Shown: one piece after another, positions 18,175 through 27,848 of the stretch | How the letters are laid out: every line of letters begins with the position of its first letter | Numbering within the stretch: the first letter of the stretch is position 1 | Source: CAYYMD01 sp964472875 | GTDB lineage: Bacteria; Planctomycetota; Phycisphaerae; SM23-33 | NCBI GenBank assembly: GCA_964472875.1 | Contig: CAYYMD010000016.1 | Span: 1 to 55,082, forward strand | Length of the DNA stretch: 55,082 nucleotides | Direction of reading: 5' to 3' | Notes under the pieces: model-generated | Told to the model about the DNA's origin: nothing | Database searches by the model: none | Seen by the model: only the letters and a program-made list of their open reading frames with translations | Translations under genes and position numbers: made by a program

Positions 18175-19779
18175 CTACGATTTGCCGGATGGACGGCGTG
18201 AGATGAAACGTCCGGCGGCGGCGAGGATCAGCCGCTTCTCTCTGGATGAGAATATCCACGGCGTGGCCGTGGCCGCAAGTATCAGAACGGCCCATATTGC
18301 CGTGGCCGCCCAAGGGTGCAGCAGAAATATTACCGGCATCAGAAATACCGCGTAACTGCTGACGTGCATGCGTATCTTTGCAAGATGGAAGTAGGCGAAC
18401 ATCACTGCCGCTGAGGCGACGTATATTCCCACGCCCACCGCCCGGGCGGCCCCGACAGCGCCCTGGTCAGGCATCCACCACAGGGCCAGCAGCACGTTAA
18501 GCACTATTCCAATTGCGGGCGGGATAATGATGACCGACGGTCTCTCGCGTAGTCTGGCGATTATGTTCAAAAGCGCCAGCGACACGCCCACCTGGTAGAA
18601 CATCAGCAGCCCGCCGAGCAATTCTTTGCCGCCGCGGTACGCCTGCGGCAGAACCAGCGTCCACAACGGCGCCGAAACGTACACTATCGCCGCCAGAGAC
18701 ATCGTGGCCACAGCGACGGCCTTGTATGTGGTCTGTAGCGTTTCCACGGCCTGCTGCCTGCGGTCATCCTCCCAGCGCTGCGCCACGTAAGTGAAAATCA
18801 CAGACCTTGCCGCGTTTGCCAGAACGACGATGAGGTTGGCTATCAGCAGGTACGCGAAGAAGTTAGCGCCTTCGGCCTTGCCGTATTGCTTGTTGATAAG
18901 GAACAGTCCGACGTATCTCGCACCCAGCCAGGTCAGGTGCGCGGCCATGGAAATCACACCAAAGCGGAACACGGCCGATATTGCAATTTGCTCCGCGGTA
19001 TCAGTTTGTGGAAACCGATCGGTTTCGGCGGGGATGGCGCCGGACGGGTCTATCATTTCCGTCTCCGGCTCCATCAGCACGGCCGATGCTTCGCCGGCGG
19101 CGTCTTCGTTCTGGACGTGTTTCACGGCCGAGTTAACCGCCCACATGCCTGCGGCAAGTGGAATCACCAGTGATGCAAGGTGTGCTATAAGCAGGGCGAG
19201 GGCCGCCTCGTGTCCGCTCCAGATTATAACCGCGCCCGCGCCGGCGGCCGTGAACAGCACCGCAAACACCATCTCCAGCACCGATGCCATTCGATAGGCC
19301 CGCAGGCCCAGCAGGAAGCCCTGCATGTTATAGTAAACCGCCAGCACGACCGCATTGGCCAGGGCGGCAATGCATACCAGCCGCTCGTACTCGAACGATA
19401 TCTGTTCATCTGCCCGTGAGACGATAATAAAGCGGGTGATCGTTTCGTAAAACATGAAGGCGATTGCCGCTGTCGCCAGCAAAACCAGCGGCACCCACCG
19501 AACCGCCCGCCGGTAGAATTCTTTCAGTTTACGCCTGGATTTGTATCGGCTGACATATCTTACGAGACCTTCGTTGCTGCCGAGCGTCATTACGGTTGCG
19601 CCGATGGAGAATATCATGGCCGCCAGTCCCCACAGACCGTATTGGATGTCGGTGATGAGGTGGATGAACAGAAGCACCCTGAGCAGGCCAATGACCTGAC
19701 GCAGGCCCACGACGGGCACGTAAAGATTCACCGACTCGGTAAGCGAGCCGACCTTGAGCAATCCTCTCAAGCGGGACAC
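18175..19779 (-). CDS. Wzx-like polysaccharide flippase (MOP superfamily)
   Basis: This 534-aa integral membrane protein has about 12-14 predicted transmembrane helices and the oligosaccharide-flippase layout, with an N-terminal GLWGLAAMIFSIGATVM region and paired Gly/Ala-rich helices. A hydrophilic loop lies near 225-265. It would flip the undecaprenyl-linked repeat unit to the periplasmic face. Wzx proteins have few strict motifs, so the call rests on topology and position among the polysaccharide genes, between the ligase/polymerase gene and the glycosyltransferases. Confidence 0.85.
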   Translation of the reverse strand: MSRLRGLLKVGSLTESVNLYVPVVGLRQVIGLLRVLLFIHLITDIQYGLWGLAAMIFSIGATVMTLGSNEGLVRYVSRYKSRRKLKEFYRRAVRWVPLVLLATAAIAFMFYETITRFIIVSRADEQISFEYERLVCIAALANAVVLAVYYNMQGFLLGLRAYRMASVLEMVFAVLFTAAGAGAVIIWSGHEAALALLIAHLASLVIPLAAGMWAVNSAVKHVQNEDAAGEASAVLMEPETEMIDPSGAIPAETDRFPQTDTAEQIAISAVFRFGVISMAAHLTWLGARYVGLFLINKQYGKAEGANFFAYLLIANLIVVLANAARSVIFTYVAQRWEDDRRQQAVETLQTTYKAVAVATMSLAAIVYVSAPLWTLVLPQAYRGGKELLGGLLMFYQVGVSLALLNIIARLRERPSVIIIPPAIGIVLNVLLALWWMPDQGAVGAARAVGVGIYVASAAVMFAYFHLAKIRMHVSSYAVFLMPVIFLLHPWAATAIWAVLILAATATPWIFSSREKRLILAAAGRFISRRPSGKS

Positions 19780-19816
19780 TATCTACTCCCTGTTTATCAG
19801 GACGGTATGGTAGAAA

Positions 19817-21328
19817 TTAACCACCGACCGGCGACCTCACCGGGTGCGAAGGCAGGTCCAGCGTTTGCGGGTCGAGCAGGCGGTTGAACCCGACGATAAG
19901 CCCCGCCATCGACCAGAAAAGACCGTTTACGAACACATCCCACAACGTGTCGCGGAACATGGCGTCGGTGAGATAATTGACCATAAGCACCCAGAACAGC
20001 ACCACCAGGCCGCGTGATAACATACCCTCGGCAGTGTCAGGCAGTTTGCGATATAACTTCAGCGACTGGGTGAAAACCGCCACAAACAGAGCGATTGTCG
20101 CGACAAGCCCGATGATCCCGGTTTCTGCAGCCATGTTCAAAAACAGATTATGCTGAACCAGCACGCCGTGTGTCATTGCAGCGGATAACGAACCCGGGTC
20201 ACTCGGCAGTTCCTGCTGGGCATCCACGAAATGCCCGAACCCCACGCCGAAAATGGGATTTTTGCTGAATATTTTCCACGTCTGTTCTACGAGTACGATT
20301 CTTGCATATATCGGTCTGCGTGCCGTGAGGCGTTCGGAGCGAGTGATTTGTGTCCAGAAGGTGGCCATAGCTATGACCAGCGCCAAAGTCGCAAGAATGA
20401 GTTTGGCTTTTCCGAAGCGCCTGCGTGCGCCCCATATGCACCACACGATGCTGCACAGGGCGAAGGCCACGAACGAACTTCGCATACCCGTGAAGAATAT
20501 CGCCGGGGGAACCAGGATGGCCTGCACGATAAGGGCCGTTCTGTAAGGTCCCTTGAGCCGGTTTATCAGGAACCAGTCCACGAAAAACAGCAAAACGAGC
20601 AGCATCGCCTGTGGGCTGGCGCCTCGGAACGCTCCTCGTGCTCGGTCGAAGTGGATGCCGTAATCGGCATTGTTTATGTACTCCGGCCATATTAGTCCTC
20701 TGGCCTGCTCCAAACCCTGCAAAGCGGCAAATTGCAGATAGCCGATATAAATGGCGTACCAGCCGTAAACCGTAAGCGCTAAAAGCGCTATTTTAATCTG
20801 CCTCGAACGCCTGGTGGTGTTATAGACCAGGAAGAACATTGTAAACGGAAGCAGTATCGAACCGAGGAATCTGAAGTATGGCGCTGAGCGTACGTGTGGG
20901 GCGGTAATCTGCGTGACCCATCCGGTGGCCGATGCGCTCGAGGCCAGGTAAATGACCAGAAACAGCATTATCCACAGAATACGTCGGTTGAATTTCAGCC
21001 CGCCCCTGTACAGCAGAAAGTGCAGAAAGAACGCCAGCACCGCGGCGATGAAAATGAACCGCGGGACGTTCATGTTGAAAAAGCCGGAAATTTCCAGACG
21101 CCACTGGGGCCAGTCCAGCAGGCCGTAGGACAGCACCCAAAACCACGTCCAGATGGTTATTTCCCACTTGGCCGCCGAGTACATAAGCAATCCCGCACCG
21201 ATGAGGGCTACAAAGACCCACGGGAATACCACGGGCACCGCCACTGACAGCGCGCCAACGGCCGCGGCGATAGCGGCGAAGCCCGCGAGGGCGAGCGGCT
21301 CAATCTTCTGTTGTCCCGGACCTATCAT
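19817..21328 (-). CDS. O-antigen ligase / Wzy-type polymerase family membrane protein
   Basis: This 503-aa protein has about 12 transmembrane helices. A large periplasmic loop contains the family core (RGAFRGASPQAM, then RSSFVAFALC, and FGVGFGHFVDAQ before the C-terminal helices). The Arg-rich start of the loop and the His-containing end fit the O-antigen polymerase/ligase (Wzy_C) family. It would polymerise flipped repeat units or ligate the glycan. It is separated from the methyltransferase upstream by about 150 AT-rich nt, which may hold its own promoter. Confidence 0.87.
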   Translation of the reverse strand: MIGPGQQKIEPLALAGFAAIAAAVGALSVAVPVVFPWVFVALIGAGLLMYSAAKWEITIWTWFWVLSYGLLDWPQWRLEISGFFNMNVPRFIFIAAVLAFFLHFLLYRGGLKFNRRILWIMLFLVIYLASSASATGWVTQITAPHVRSAPYFRFLGSILLPFTMFFLVYNTTRRSRQIKIALLALTVYGWYAIYIGYLQFAALQGLEQARGLIWPEYINNADYGIHFDRARGAFRGASPQAMLLVLLFFVDWFLINRLKGPYRTALIVQAILVPPAIFFTGMRSSFVAFALCSIVWCIWGARRRFGKAKLILATLALVIAMATFWTQITRSERLTARRPIYARIVLVEQTWKIFSKNPIFGVGFGHFVDAQQELPSDPGSLSAAMTHGVLVQHNLFLNMAAETGIIGLVATIALFVAVFTQSLKLYRKLPDTAEGMLSRGLVVLFWVLMVNYLTDAMFRDTLWDVFVNGLFWSMAGLIVGFNRLLDPQTLDLPSHPVRSPVGG

Positions 21329-21479
21329 ATCGGCCTCAATGTATCAGGAATATATATTCTATCGTAAATTCTGAAAGTATTAATTGCATTATATTCGATG
21401 TTCTAATCGCAATTTATAACGTTTCTTCAAGTCCGGCCCGAAGCAATTTCGCTGCGATGGGCAATGCATGGGCCGGGTT
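21329..21479 (-). promoter_or_regulatory. AT-rich gap with inverted repeat and possible promoter for the downstream half of the polysaccharide cluster
   Basis: CCGGCCC (21433-21439) and GGGCCGG (21470-21476) form a 7-bp inverted repeat just past the methyltransferase stop, resembling a weak terminator without a T-run. Downstream on the minus strand a TATAAT (21393-21388) lies in very AT-rich DNA with no good -35 box. This suggests that the ligase-to-phosphoglycosyl-transferase genes may be transcribed separately. Confidence 0.3.
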
Positions 21480-22181
21480 TCAATTTTTCTCGAAAACAGT
21501 TCCACAATCGACAATGCTGTTCCAGGGGATGTCCGCCTGGGTCATGATGCGCAATCCGCTCGCACGGCACATACGGGCGAAACTTTCCCTGCTGACGTTG
21601 CTTCGCCAGTGCGGATTCTTTTTTATGTTCTTGTGAGCTTTATCGCCGAGGGCGGAATGGTGGACGAATCCGCGTCCGCCGGGCCGCAACACGCGGAAAA
21701 ATTCCTTAACGTAACTGTTCATAATGCTTTTCTCGAAGTGGACGGCGGCGTCCCAGCAGTAGACGGCCGAAACCGACGAGTCATCAATCACGCGCAGGTC
21801 CGTGCCGTTGTTAACGTAGTACTCGATTTCGCAGCCGTGGTGGGAGGATCCCAGCTTTTCACGGCAACGCTGAAGGGCGTAGGAGTTGTAATCGACGGCG
21901 TAGATTTTTCCCGCTACTTCGCAGAGCCGTTCGGTGTTTCTCCCGCCGCCCGGCGCGAGTTCCAGCACAGTATCAAAATCGAAATCCTTAATCAGCGGCC
22001 AGATAATCTCCTCCCATTGTCTTTGCATGACGGTTTCGGCGGCCGGAAAATAATCATCCCACAGCCCTTTCTTTGAACATTGCAGCAGATTGGCGCGCCT
22101 GCGAGGCAGCAGGGGCACGATTATGCCGTCCAGCACCCTGGTCCAGGCCTTGTTCAGCAAACTCTTGACCGGCTTAGCCAT
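21480..22181 (-). CDS. SAM-dependent class I methyltransferase
   Basis: This 233-aa protein has the class I motif I VLELAPGGGRNTERL, with AVDYNSYAL as motif II and VYCWDAAVHF at the motif IV position. Its place inside the polysaccharide cluster suggests methylation of a sugar or of the glycan end, which can stop chain growth. The substrate cannot be told from sequence. It starts at ATG 22181, 42 nt after the chain-length gene, on the same strand. Confidence 0.85.
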   Translation of the reverse strand: MAKPVKSLLNKAWTRVLDGIIVPLLPRRRANLLQCSKKGLWDDYFPAAETVMQRQWEEIIWPLIKDFDFDTVLELAPGGGRNTERLCEVAGKIYAVDYNSYALQRCREKLGSSHHGCEIEYYVNNGTDLRVIDDSSVSAVYCWDAAVHFEKSIMNSYVKEFFRVLRPGGRGFVHHSALGDKAHKNIKKNPHWRSNVSRESFARMCRASGLRIMTQADIPWNSIVDCGTVFEKN

Positions 22182-22223
22182 TTTTGCCCCAAACCGGGAT
22201 TAATGAATGATTAACCGGCAGGG

Positions 22224-24425
22224 CTACACGCGCCTGTACAGGAATCCGGGTATCGGATAGGTTCTCATGTTGAGCACCATTCCCAGCAGAATTCCGCCGC
22301 CGGCCTCGATGCGCTTCTGGGCCTGTGCGACCGCTTCGCGCGGCGTCTGCTCGGTGTGTGTGACCAGCAGGATATTCTTGAGTATTCCCGCCAGCACCTG
22401 TGCCTCGGGGAACCTGTTGGCCGCAGGCGCATCGACTATCACGTGGTCGTACTGCTCGCCGAGTTGCCGGAAGAAATTACGCGTGCCATCGCTTCGAATT
22501 ATTTCCAGAGCGCGCTGCTGAACGTTTCCGACCGGGTAGACGTCCAGGCCCGGATTGACGCTCCTGGCGGCCTGTTCCACCGGCAGGTCTTCCAGCACGG
22601 CCTCAGCCAGTCCCGGACCGTCCTTGATTTGCAGAATATCGCCCAGGGCCGGATTGCGGAGATTGAAATCCACCAGCGCAACCCTGGCCGGGCCGGCCGG
22701 CGTTGTGCCGGCAAGGGCCAGACCCGCCGATATCAGCGAGGTTCCTTCCTGCCTGTCCGCGGCGCAGACGATTACCGATTTTGTGCCACCTTTGCCGGAA
22801 TAGAACAGCGACGCCCACAGGCCCTTGAAGACTTCCTGGGCCTTGGGTTTCAGCGTGGCCTGCTTGGCGCCGTCGCCGCTGCGGACGACCCGCCAGCCGA
22901 GTTTCGGCACGGAGGCCAGCACAGGTGCGCCGAGGTATCTTTCGGCCTCGTCTATGCTCTTTATCGAATGATCGAAGTGATCGGCCATGAATGCGTAAAT
23001 AAGCGACAGTACAAAACCTCCCGCCACAGCTATAACCATGTTAAGCCAGAAGATGGGTCTACGCGGCTGGTCGGGGTCAGGCATGGCGATCTCGTCCATC
23101 GGCAGAACCAGTATGGGATTGGCCGCGAGTTGTTCCTGCGTTATCGCCGGCAGCAGTTCCTTTCTAACGTCGTTGTAAAGTTTCCGGGTCGTATCGCGGT
23201 CATCTTTCAACTGCTGGTAATTAATGGCCATCGTCGCCAGCTTGTCCATTTCCTGGCGGTCCTTCGAGACTATGGACTCAAGGGCTTTTTGCCGAGTCTG
23301 GGCGACCGCCTTTTCCTGCAGCAGCCGCCTGCGCTGTTTCTGGAGTTCATTAATAAGGTCGTCGCGGGCGGCGGCCAGTTCGTCTCGGACGTTTTGAAGT
23401 TGCTGATAATTATCGGTGTATTTCGGTTCGAGGCCGTTGAGCGTCAGTTTCAGGTTCACGATGGTGGTCTGAAGTTTGCTTATGGATGGATTGGCCTCGG
23501 TTATAGCGTCTGGGACAACGACTTGAGATGAGTCGTTTGCCTGCTGTGCCTGCTGGAGGGTTTCGTTTATTTGAGTCACGAGGCCGTCAATCTCGGCGAT
23601 TCTGGCTGAAATATTGTTTATTTCGGACTGAAATTCCGTAGTCAAAAACGCCGCCCCCGTTTCTGTCCCGGCCGCCTCCAGAAGATTCCTTACCTGCAGA
23701 AGGTTGCCCATTATTTCGGTATCGACGTAATCCTTAAGCTTTTTATTGGCTTCTTCGAGTTCCGCCTTTGCCTGGGCAAGTGAAGCGCTTTTGAGGAAAT
23801 CGGCAGCGTTTTTCGCCTTTCTGGTTTCCAGCTGGCTGAAGCGCATCAGGTAGGCCTCTCTGACGAACTTCGTCAGGTCATATGTCTGTTTTGCCGCGAA
23901 CTTCCTGGGGTCCATATTCGCCTGGCTTGCCTTTTGGGGCTGTTCCACCCAATCCACCTGTATTTTGAAGGTCTGAGTGAAGGTGGCGTCCGGGCCGCCG
24001 GGTGTAAGCACGTTCACCCGCCTTTTCATGCGGCGTATGAGGTTGGGATTCTCGCGTATGAATTTGTCGATCTGCTCGTCGGTGTACCAGGGATTGTCCT
24101 CGGTGAATTTTCCGCCGACGGGCTCGATATCGTTGAGCCGCATAAGAGCCGAGGCCAGCACGTAATTGCTGGTTATTATCTGTCTCTGTGTGGTCACGAA
24201 CAGCGAGACCTGTTCGGTCAGCGTGACGCCTTCGGTCTCCAGCGGATCGTACTTGGAAGGTCTGGCCATCATTGGCGCCTCGGCACGATACTGGGCCGGT
24301 GCCAAATGCGTAGCCACGCCCACCGCCGCCACGACTACCGCAAAGATTATCACCATGCCCAGGAACCTGCCGGCGATTACGCGTACAATCTCGCGAAGCG
24401 TTCTGCTTGTATATCTATCAGCCAT
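22224..24425 (-). CDS. Wzc-like polysaccharide co-polymerase with degenerate BY-kinase domain
   Basis: This 733-aa protein has the Wzz/Wzc layout: a transmembrane helix near the N-terminus (about 17-38), a long periplasmic coiled-coil region, a Pro-rich MPDPDQPRRP stretch, a second transmembrane helix (about 450-470), and a cytoplasmic P-loop domain (about 515-733). The domain keeps the BY-kinase order, but the Walker A position reads DRQEGTSL (about 557-564) and lacks the phosphate-binding lysine. The A' motif reads VDFNLRNP with Asn588 in place of the second Asp. No C-terminal tyrosine cluster is seen (ends PGFLYRRV). It probably sets chain length structurally without kinase activity. Confidence 0.88.
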   Translation of the reverse strand: MADRYTSRTLREIVRVIAGRFLGMVIIFAVVVAAVGVATHLAPAQYRAEAPMMARPSKYDPLETEGVTLTEQVSLFVTTQRQIITSNYVLASALMRLNDIEPVGGKFTEDNPWYTDEQIDKFIRENPNLIRRMKRRVNVLTPGGPDATFTQTFKIQVDWVEQPQKASQANMDPRKFAAKQTYDLTKFVREAYLMRFSQLETRKAKNAADFLKSASLAQAKAELEEANKKLKDYVDTEIMGNLLQVRNLLEAAGTETGAAFLTTEFQSEINNISARIAEIDGLVTQINETLQQAQQANDSSQVVVPDAITEANPSISKLQTTIVNLKLTLNGLEPKYTDNYQQLQNVRDELAAARDDLINELQKQRRRLLQEKAVAQTRQKALESIVSKDRQEMDKLATMAINYQQLKDDRDTTRKLYNDVRKELLPAITQEQLAANPILVLPMDEIAMPDPDQPRRPIFWLNMVIAVAGGFVLSLIYAFMADHFDHSIKSIDEAERYLGAPVLASVPKLGWRVVRSGDGAKQATLKPKAQEVFKGLWASLFYSGKGGTKSVIVCAADRQEGTSLISAGLALAGTTPAGPARVALVDFNLRNPALGDILQIKDGPGLAEAVLEDLPVEQAARSVNPGLDVYPVGNVQQRALEIIRSDGTRNFFRQLGEQYDHVIVDAPAANRFPEAQVLAGILKNILLVTHTEQTPREAVAQAQKRIEAGGGILLGMVLNMRTYPIPGFLYRRV

Positions 24426-24452
24426 GTTTCACCTCATGTAATCCCGCGTGGG

Positions 24453-25598
24453 TTACGGATTTGGTCCTAACCAGTCCACCGCGTCTGCAGCGGAGTAACC
24501 GGCGCTGCTGGAGAATCCGCCCACCGCTCGTATGCCGCGGGTCCAGACGTACTCGATGTAATCCGCCCGACGCGCGACCTTTGTTGTCGGCACGTATATG
24601 ATATCGCCGTCTTCCAGCCAGATGTCGTAGCGGTGTTTGCTCATGTCCGCCACTACCGGCTCGTCCTCGGCCTTGCTGCGGTTATACAGCAACTGACGGA
24701 CGTTAATGATGGCGGCTTCCGGCTTGGGACGGTGACGCCTGCGGATGAGCATGACTTTGCTCAGGTCCGCCCGGCCGGGTATGTAACTACCCGCCTGTGC
24801 TATTGCCTGAAGCAGCGTAACCTCGTACTCGGTGGTTATGCCGCCGGTCTTGTTAAGCAGGGCGCCCGGGATGCGGACCTCGCCCAGCACATAAATCCGC
24901 ACCGGGGCGACGGTCTGAACGTTTACGGTTACCTCCAACTGGTCCAGGCCGACCTCGCGATAGGCCTTGTTTAATTCCTTGTGAAGTTGCCCGACAGTAA
25001 GCCCGGCCGCAGGCACATCAACTACGAACGGCAGCGAAATCGTGCCGTCCGGCGTGATGGGCACAAGGCGGCTCTGTCCGCGTGGGGCGGTCTTGATGGC
25101 TTCCTTCAGTTCGGCGATTTTGACGTTGGATTCCTTGAAGCTTGCCGTCAGGACCGGGTTCTTTAAGAATTTCGAGTACCTTTTGACGAGTTCTTCGTGG
25201 ACGTCGTCTATAGTTCTGTCAAAGACATAAACTTCTCCCACCAGGTCAAGGTGCAGCGTGCCGTCGGACTGGACCTGCTCCACCTGGTGCAGAGCCGGGT
25301 GAAAGGGGAAGCGGATTTCTATTACGTCCTGTAACTTGATTTTGTAGGACAGGTCCCGTTCGTGCCTGACGTGATAGATTATTTCCAGCAGGTCGCCTTC
25401 GCGTAGACGGTAGTCCCGGCGGACGATGTGGGCTACGGGCACTTCCTCCGGCTGCCACTGCTCGCGGAGGAAGTCGTCGGGCACGCCCCCGGATGTGTCG
25501 GGTATTTTCGCCTGTTCCTGGGACTGTTGACACCCGCCCAATAATGCGGCCAGAATCGGTATGCATAACGCCGTCAGAATGTATTTGTGTATGTTCAT
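24453..25598 (-). CDS. Wza-like outer-membrane polysaccharide export lipoprotein
   Basis: This 381-aa lipoprotein has a lipobox ending in Cys23 (LLGGC). It has tandem polysaccharide-export (Poly_export) domains (YRLREGDLLEIIYH, then SDGTLHLDLVGEVYV and a second DGTISLPFV) and an SLBB region (VYVLGEVRIPGALL). It forms the outer-membrane exit channel for the polymer. The ATG at 25598 is preceded by GAGGTGAT and starts a clean signal peptide; an upstream in-frame start at 25637 does not. The gene begins 5 nt after the SPOR lipoprotein gene, whose stop lies within this ribosome binding site. Confidence 0.92.
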   Translation of the reverse strand: MNIHKYILTALCIPILAALLGGCQQSQEQAKIPDTSGGVPDDFLREQWQPEEVPVAHIVRRDYRLREGDLLEIIYHVRHERDLSYKIKLQDVIEIRFPFHPALHQVEQVQSDGTLHLDLVGEVYVFDRTIDDVHEELVKRYSKFLKNPVLTASFKESNVKIAELKEAIKTAPRGQSRLVPITPDGTISLPFVVDVPAAGLTVGQLHKELNKAYREVGLDQLEVTVNVQTVAPVRIYVLGEVRIPGALLNKTGGITTEYEVTLLQAIAQAGSYIPGRADLSKVMLIRRRHRPKPEAAIINVRQLLYNRSKAEDEPVVADMSKHRYDIWLEDGDIIYVPTTKVARRADYIEYVWTRGIRAVGGFSSSAGYSAADAVDWLGPNP

Positions 25599-25602
25599 AA
25601 TA

Positions 25603-26391
25603 TCACCTCGTTGTGGTGACGAAAGCGCCGCCGACAATCTGCCTTATATCCGAGCAGACCTGCGACGCTTTTTTATACCTTGTATATCGTCCTACTAAAA
25701 CCAGATAATGAAGATTTCCGTTCACCATGGCGGGTTTCGCCTCGGCCTGAAAATTCCGCCTGTTCAACTTGTTTTCAATTTCGCGGGCGTTCGTCCGGGC
25801 GCTGAAAGCGCCGGCCTGCACCGTCCACGCCCGTGAGAATACCCTCCTGTCGGCGTGTTTCGCAAGTTCGGAATTTTCAAAATAGTAATTCAGACGGTTG
25901 AACTGAACGTCGGCCTCCCGCCAGCGCCCCATCCGCTGGAGAGTGCAGCCAAGGCGGTAGAATATCTCGTCGGCCGGTTGTTTGTCGGAGGGAGCGATTT
26001 CCAGTGCCTGGCGGTATAAATTTTCCGCGCGGGACATCTGGTCCTGCTCGTAGGCGAGGTCCCCCAGGGCTTTCAGAGCGCCTATGCGGAGGTCCTGCCG
26101 GTCGGTGCGTTCAAGTGCATCGGTAAGGTCTTTTTCGGCCCCGGCCTTGTCGCCCGTTCGGTATCTGGAAAGGCCTCTTAGATAATACGCCTCATCCGTG
26201 CCTCGGCTGTCGCCGTATTTGGCGAGGAAGTCTTCCATATAGCGGAGCGTGAGGTGATCGTCCCCGCTGTTGTATGCCTGCAGGCCGTTTTGCAGCGTCT
26301 TGCGCGCCTGTGGATTAACCGGTCCGTTACAGGCGGGCAGGGCCGCCGCACCGGCAAGCAGCAATATCATAATCGGTTTACGAATATTCAT
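25603..26391 (-). CDS. TPR lipoprotein with C-terminal SPOR domain
   Basis: This 262-aa protein is predicted to be a lipoprotein, with a lipobox LPAC ending at Cys21. It has about three TPR-like repeats (about 30-160, including LRYMEDFLAKYGDS and LYRQALEIAPSDKQPADE). A C-terminal SPOR-type domain follows (about 180-260, WTVQAGAFSARTNAREIENKLNR and YLVLVGRYTRYKKA). SPOR domains bind denuded glycan strands of peptidoglycan. Immediately upstream of wza, it may place the export channel at the cell wall. The ATG at 26391 is chosen because it starts the signal peptide; a start at 26406 is possible. Confidence 0.85.
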   Translation of the reverse strand: MNIRKPIMILLLAGAAALPACNGPVNPQARKTLQNGLQAYNSGDDHLTLRYMEDFLAKYGDSRGTDEAYYLRGLSRYRTGDKAGAEKDLTDALERTDRQDLRIGALKALGDLAYEQDQMSRAENLYRQALEIAPSDKQPADEIFYRLGCTLQRMGRWREADVQFNRLNYYFENSELAKHADRRVFSRAWTVQAGAFSARTNAREIENKLNRRNFQAEAKPAMVNGNLHYLVLVGRYTRYKKASQVCSDIRQIVGGAFVTTTR

Positions 26392-26537
26392 ATCAGCTCG
26401 ACACATTCGTCTCTAAGCGCCGTATGCCATATCGCGATTTCCGTTCAGGATAAGTTATATTAATACACGCGTTTTTCGGCACTTTTCAATATTTCACTTC
26501 ATAATTACGACGGCGCCGGGCCGCCGCTTTTTTAGTC

Positions 26538-27557
26538 CTAACCGCCGCTGCGGGAGGCCTTCTCCCGCAGGATATTCATTTTCCCGCGAACTTCCTGCGC
26601 CATTCGGCTGTTGGGGAATTCGCGGATAATTTCGTTTCCTACGGAAATAGCATCCGTCCACTGTTCGTCGGTGACTTTCAGGGCGAACTGCACACCCAGA
26701 TTGTGCAGCCGTGCCTTGAACACGCCGCGGGCCGATTCTTCCAGCGCCGCGGCTTCCTGTGGCGTGAGGTACAGGTCGAGTTCCTTCAGCAGTTCTATGC
26801 CCCGGTCCACGTCGTTCTTTTCGACCGCTTCTCTGTATTTGTTGAGCAGCTCGCGCTTGTGCCTGGTTTTGGCTTGCTCGATGCGCTGTGGAAGGGCCTT
26901 CACCTTCGGATTGTCGGGCATGACTTCCATCAGCCGCCGCGCCTGGCGGGCCGCCCGGTTCCAGTCGTGGGAATCTATAATTGCCTGGACGCGGGCAATG
27001 GCGGCGTCGACTTTTTCTTCTATCGTCGCCTTGCGAAAGTTTTCCAGTTCCTCCCTGAGTTCGTCCGCCACCTGTGCATAGCCCAGTTTCTTCTCGATGG
27101 ACTCGATTATTTCTTCGGCCGTGGAGTAGTCCTGGCGGACGAGGGCGTCGTGGACACGGTCCCTGAATGCCTCGGTTTCCTTCTCGCGGTAAATCAGTGA
27201 CTTGGCCTGGTCAGACAGCGAGGCCATGTCCGTAAGCTGCCTGGTGGAATCTGCCTGGTCTTCCAGGAGCGTTTCAATCCTTTCCAGCCGGCCGTCGGCG
27301 AGATGGATATTTTCCTCGTTGGACACGACGACACTGATTAGTCCGTAAAAGGCCAGTGCGCAGACTGCCGCCAGAACGTGAAGGGCGATAAACACTACAT
27401 ACTGGGCGATTACTATCCAGTCGGCCTTGTCCAGCAGAAGCGATACGAGCTTGGCTATCGTCGCCGCCAGTGTCAGTGCCAGTATAACCAGAAAAATCGC
27501 CAGGGCGATGCGTGATAACGCAACCACCCATTCGTATCTCTTTTTTTCCTGAGCCAT
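26538..27557 (-). CDS. Membrane protein with helical (TPR-like) soluble domain, unknown function
   Basis: This 339-aa protein has two transmembrane helices near the N-terminus (about 13-37 and 47-75), then a long charged helical domain with TPR-like pairs (QDYSTAEEIIESIEKKL, DWNRAARQARRLMEVMPDNP, WTDAISVGNEIIREFPNS). I do not recognise a named family. It has a strong GGAAGGAAG ribosome binding site and is the first minus-strand gene of the polysaccharide cluster, 147 nt upstream of the SPOR lipoprotein. It may belong to the cluster, but this is inference from position. Confidence 0.75.
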   Translation of the reverse strand: MAQEKKRYEWVVALSRIALAIFLVILALTLAATIAKLVSLLLDKADWIVIAQYVVFIALHVLAAVCALAFYGLISVVVSNEENIHLADGRLERIETLLEDQADSTRQLTDMASLSDQAKSLIYREKETEAFRDRVHDALVRQDYSTAEEIIESIEKKLGYAQVADELREELENFRKATIEEKVDAAIARVQAIIDSHDWNRAARQARRLMEVMPDNPKVKALPQRIEQAKTRHKRELLNKYREAVEKNDVDRGIELLKELDLYLTPQEAAALEESARGVFKARLHNLGVQFALKVTDEQWTDAISVGNEIIREFPNSRMAQEVRGKMNILREKASRSGG

Positions 27558-27848
27558 ATGTAACTTCCTTCCGGCAAATGCCTCGTTTGTTTAATATTTT
27601 AATTGCCACATTATCACAAATCGACGCTCTTTAAGACAGGTTTTAAGTGAAAATTTATTGCCAATCGCGGCCCAAGTCAAACATGTGTTTGCGATAATTT
27701 CAGTTTTGCGGCCGGCTTATTCATCCCAGCAAGAGTGGAATTGCGGATTATGGGGTTATGTGCTTGAAGAATAATCGGTGTAATTCGGTATTCGTACCCG
27801 GCATATAAAATGTCTGTGTTATTAAGGTAAATTACGCCGAGGTAGTTG
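27558..27848. other. Divergent intergenic region
   Basis: This AT-rich gap separates the minus-strand polysaccharide cluster from the plus-strand DUF58 gene. It has no open frame with coding character and no tRNA. It probably holds the promoter for the polysaccharide cluster; a GATAAT-like box is present on the minus strand, but no good -35 pair could be assigned. Confidence 0.5.
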
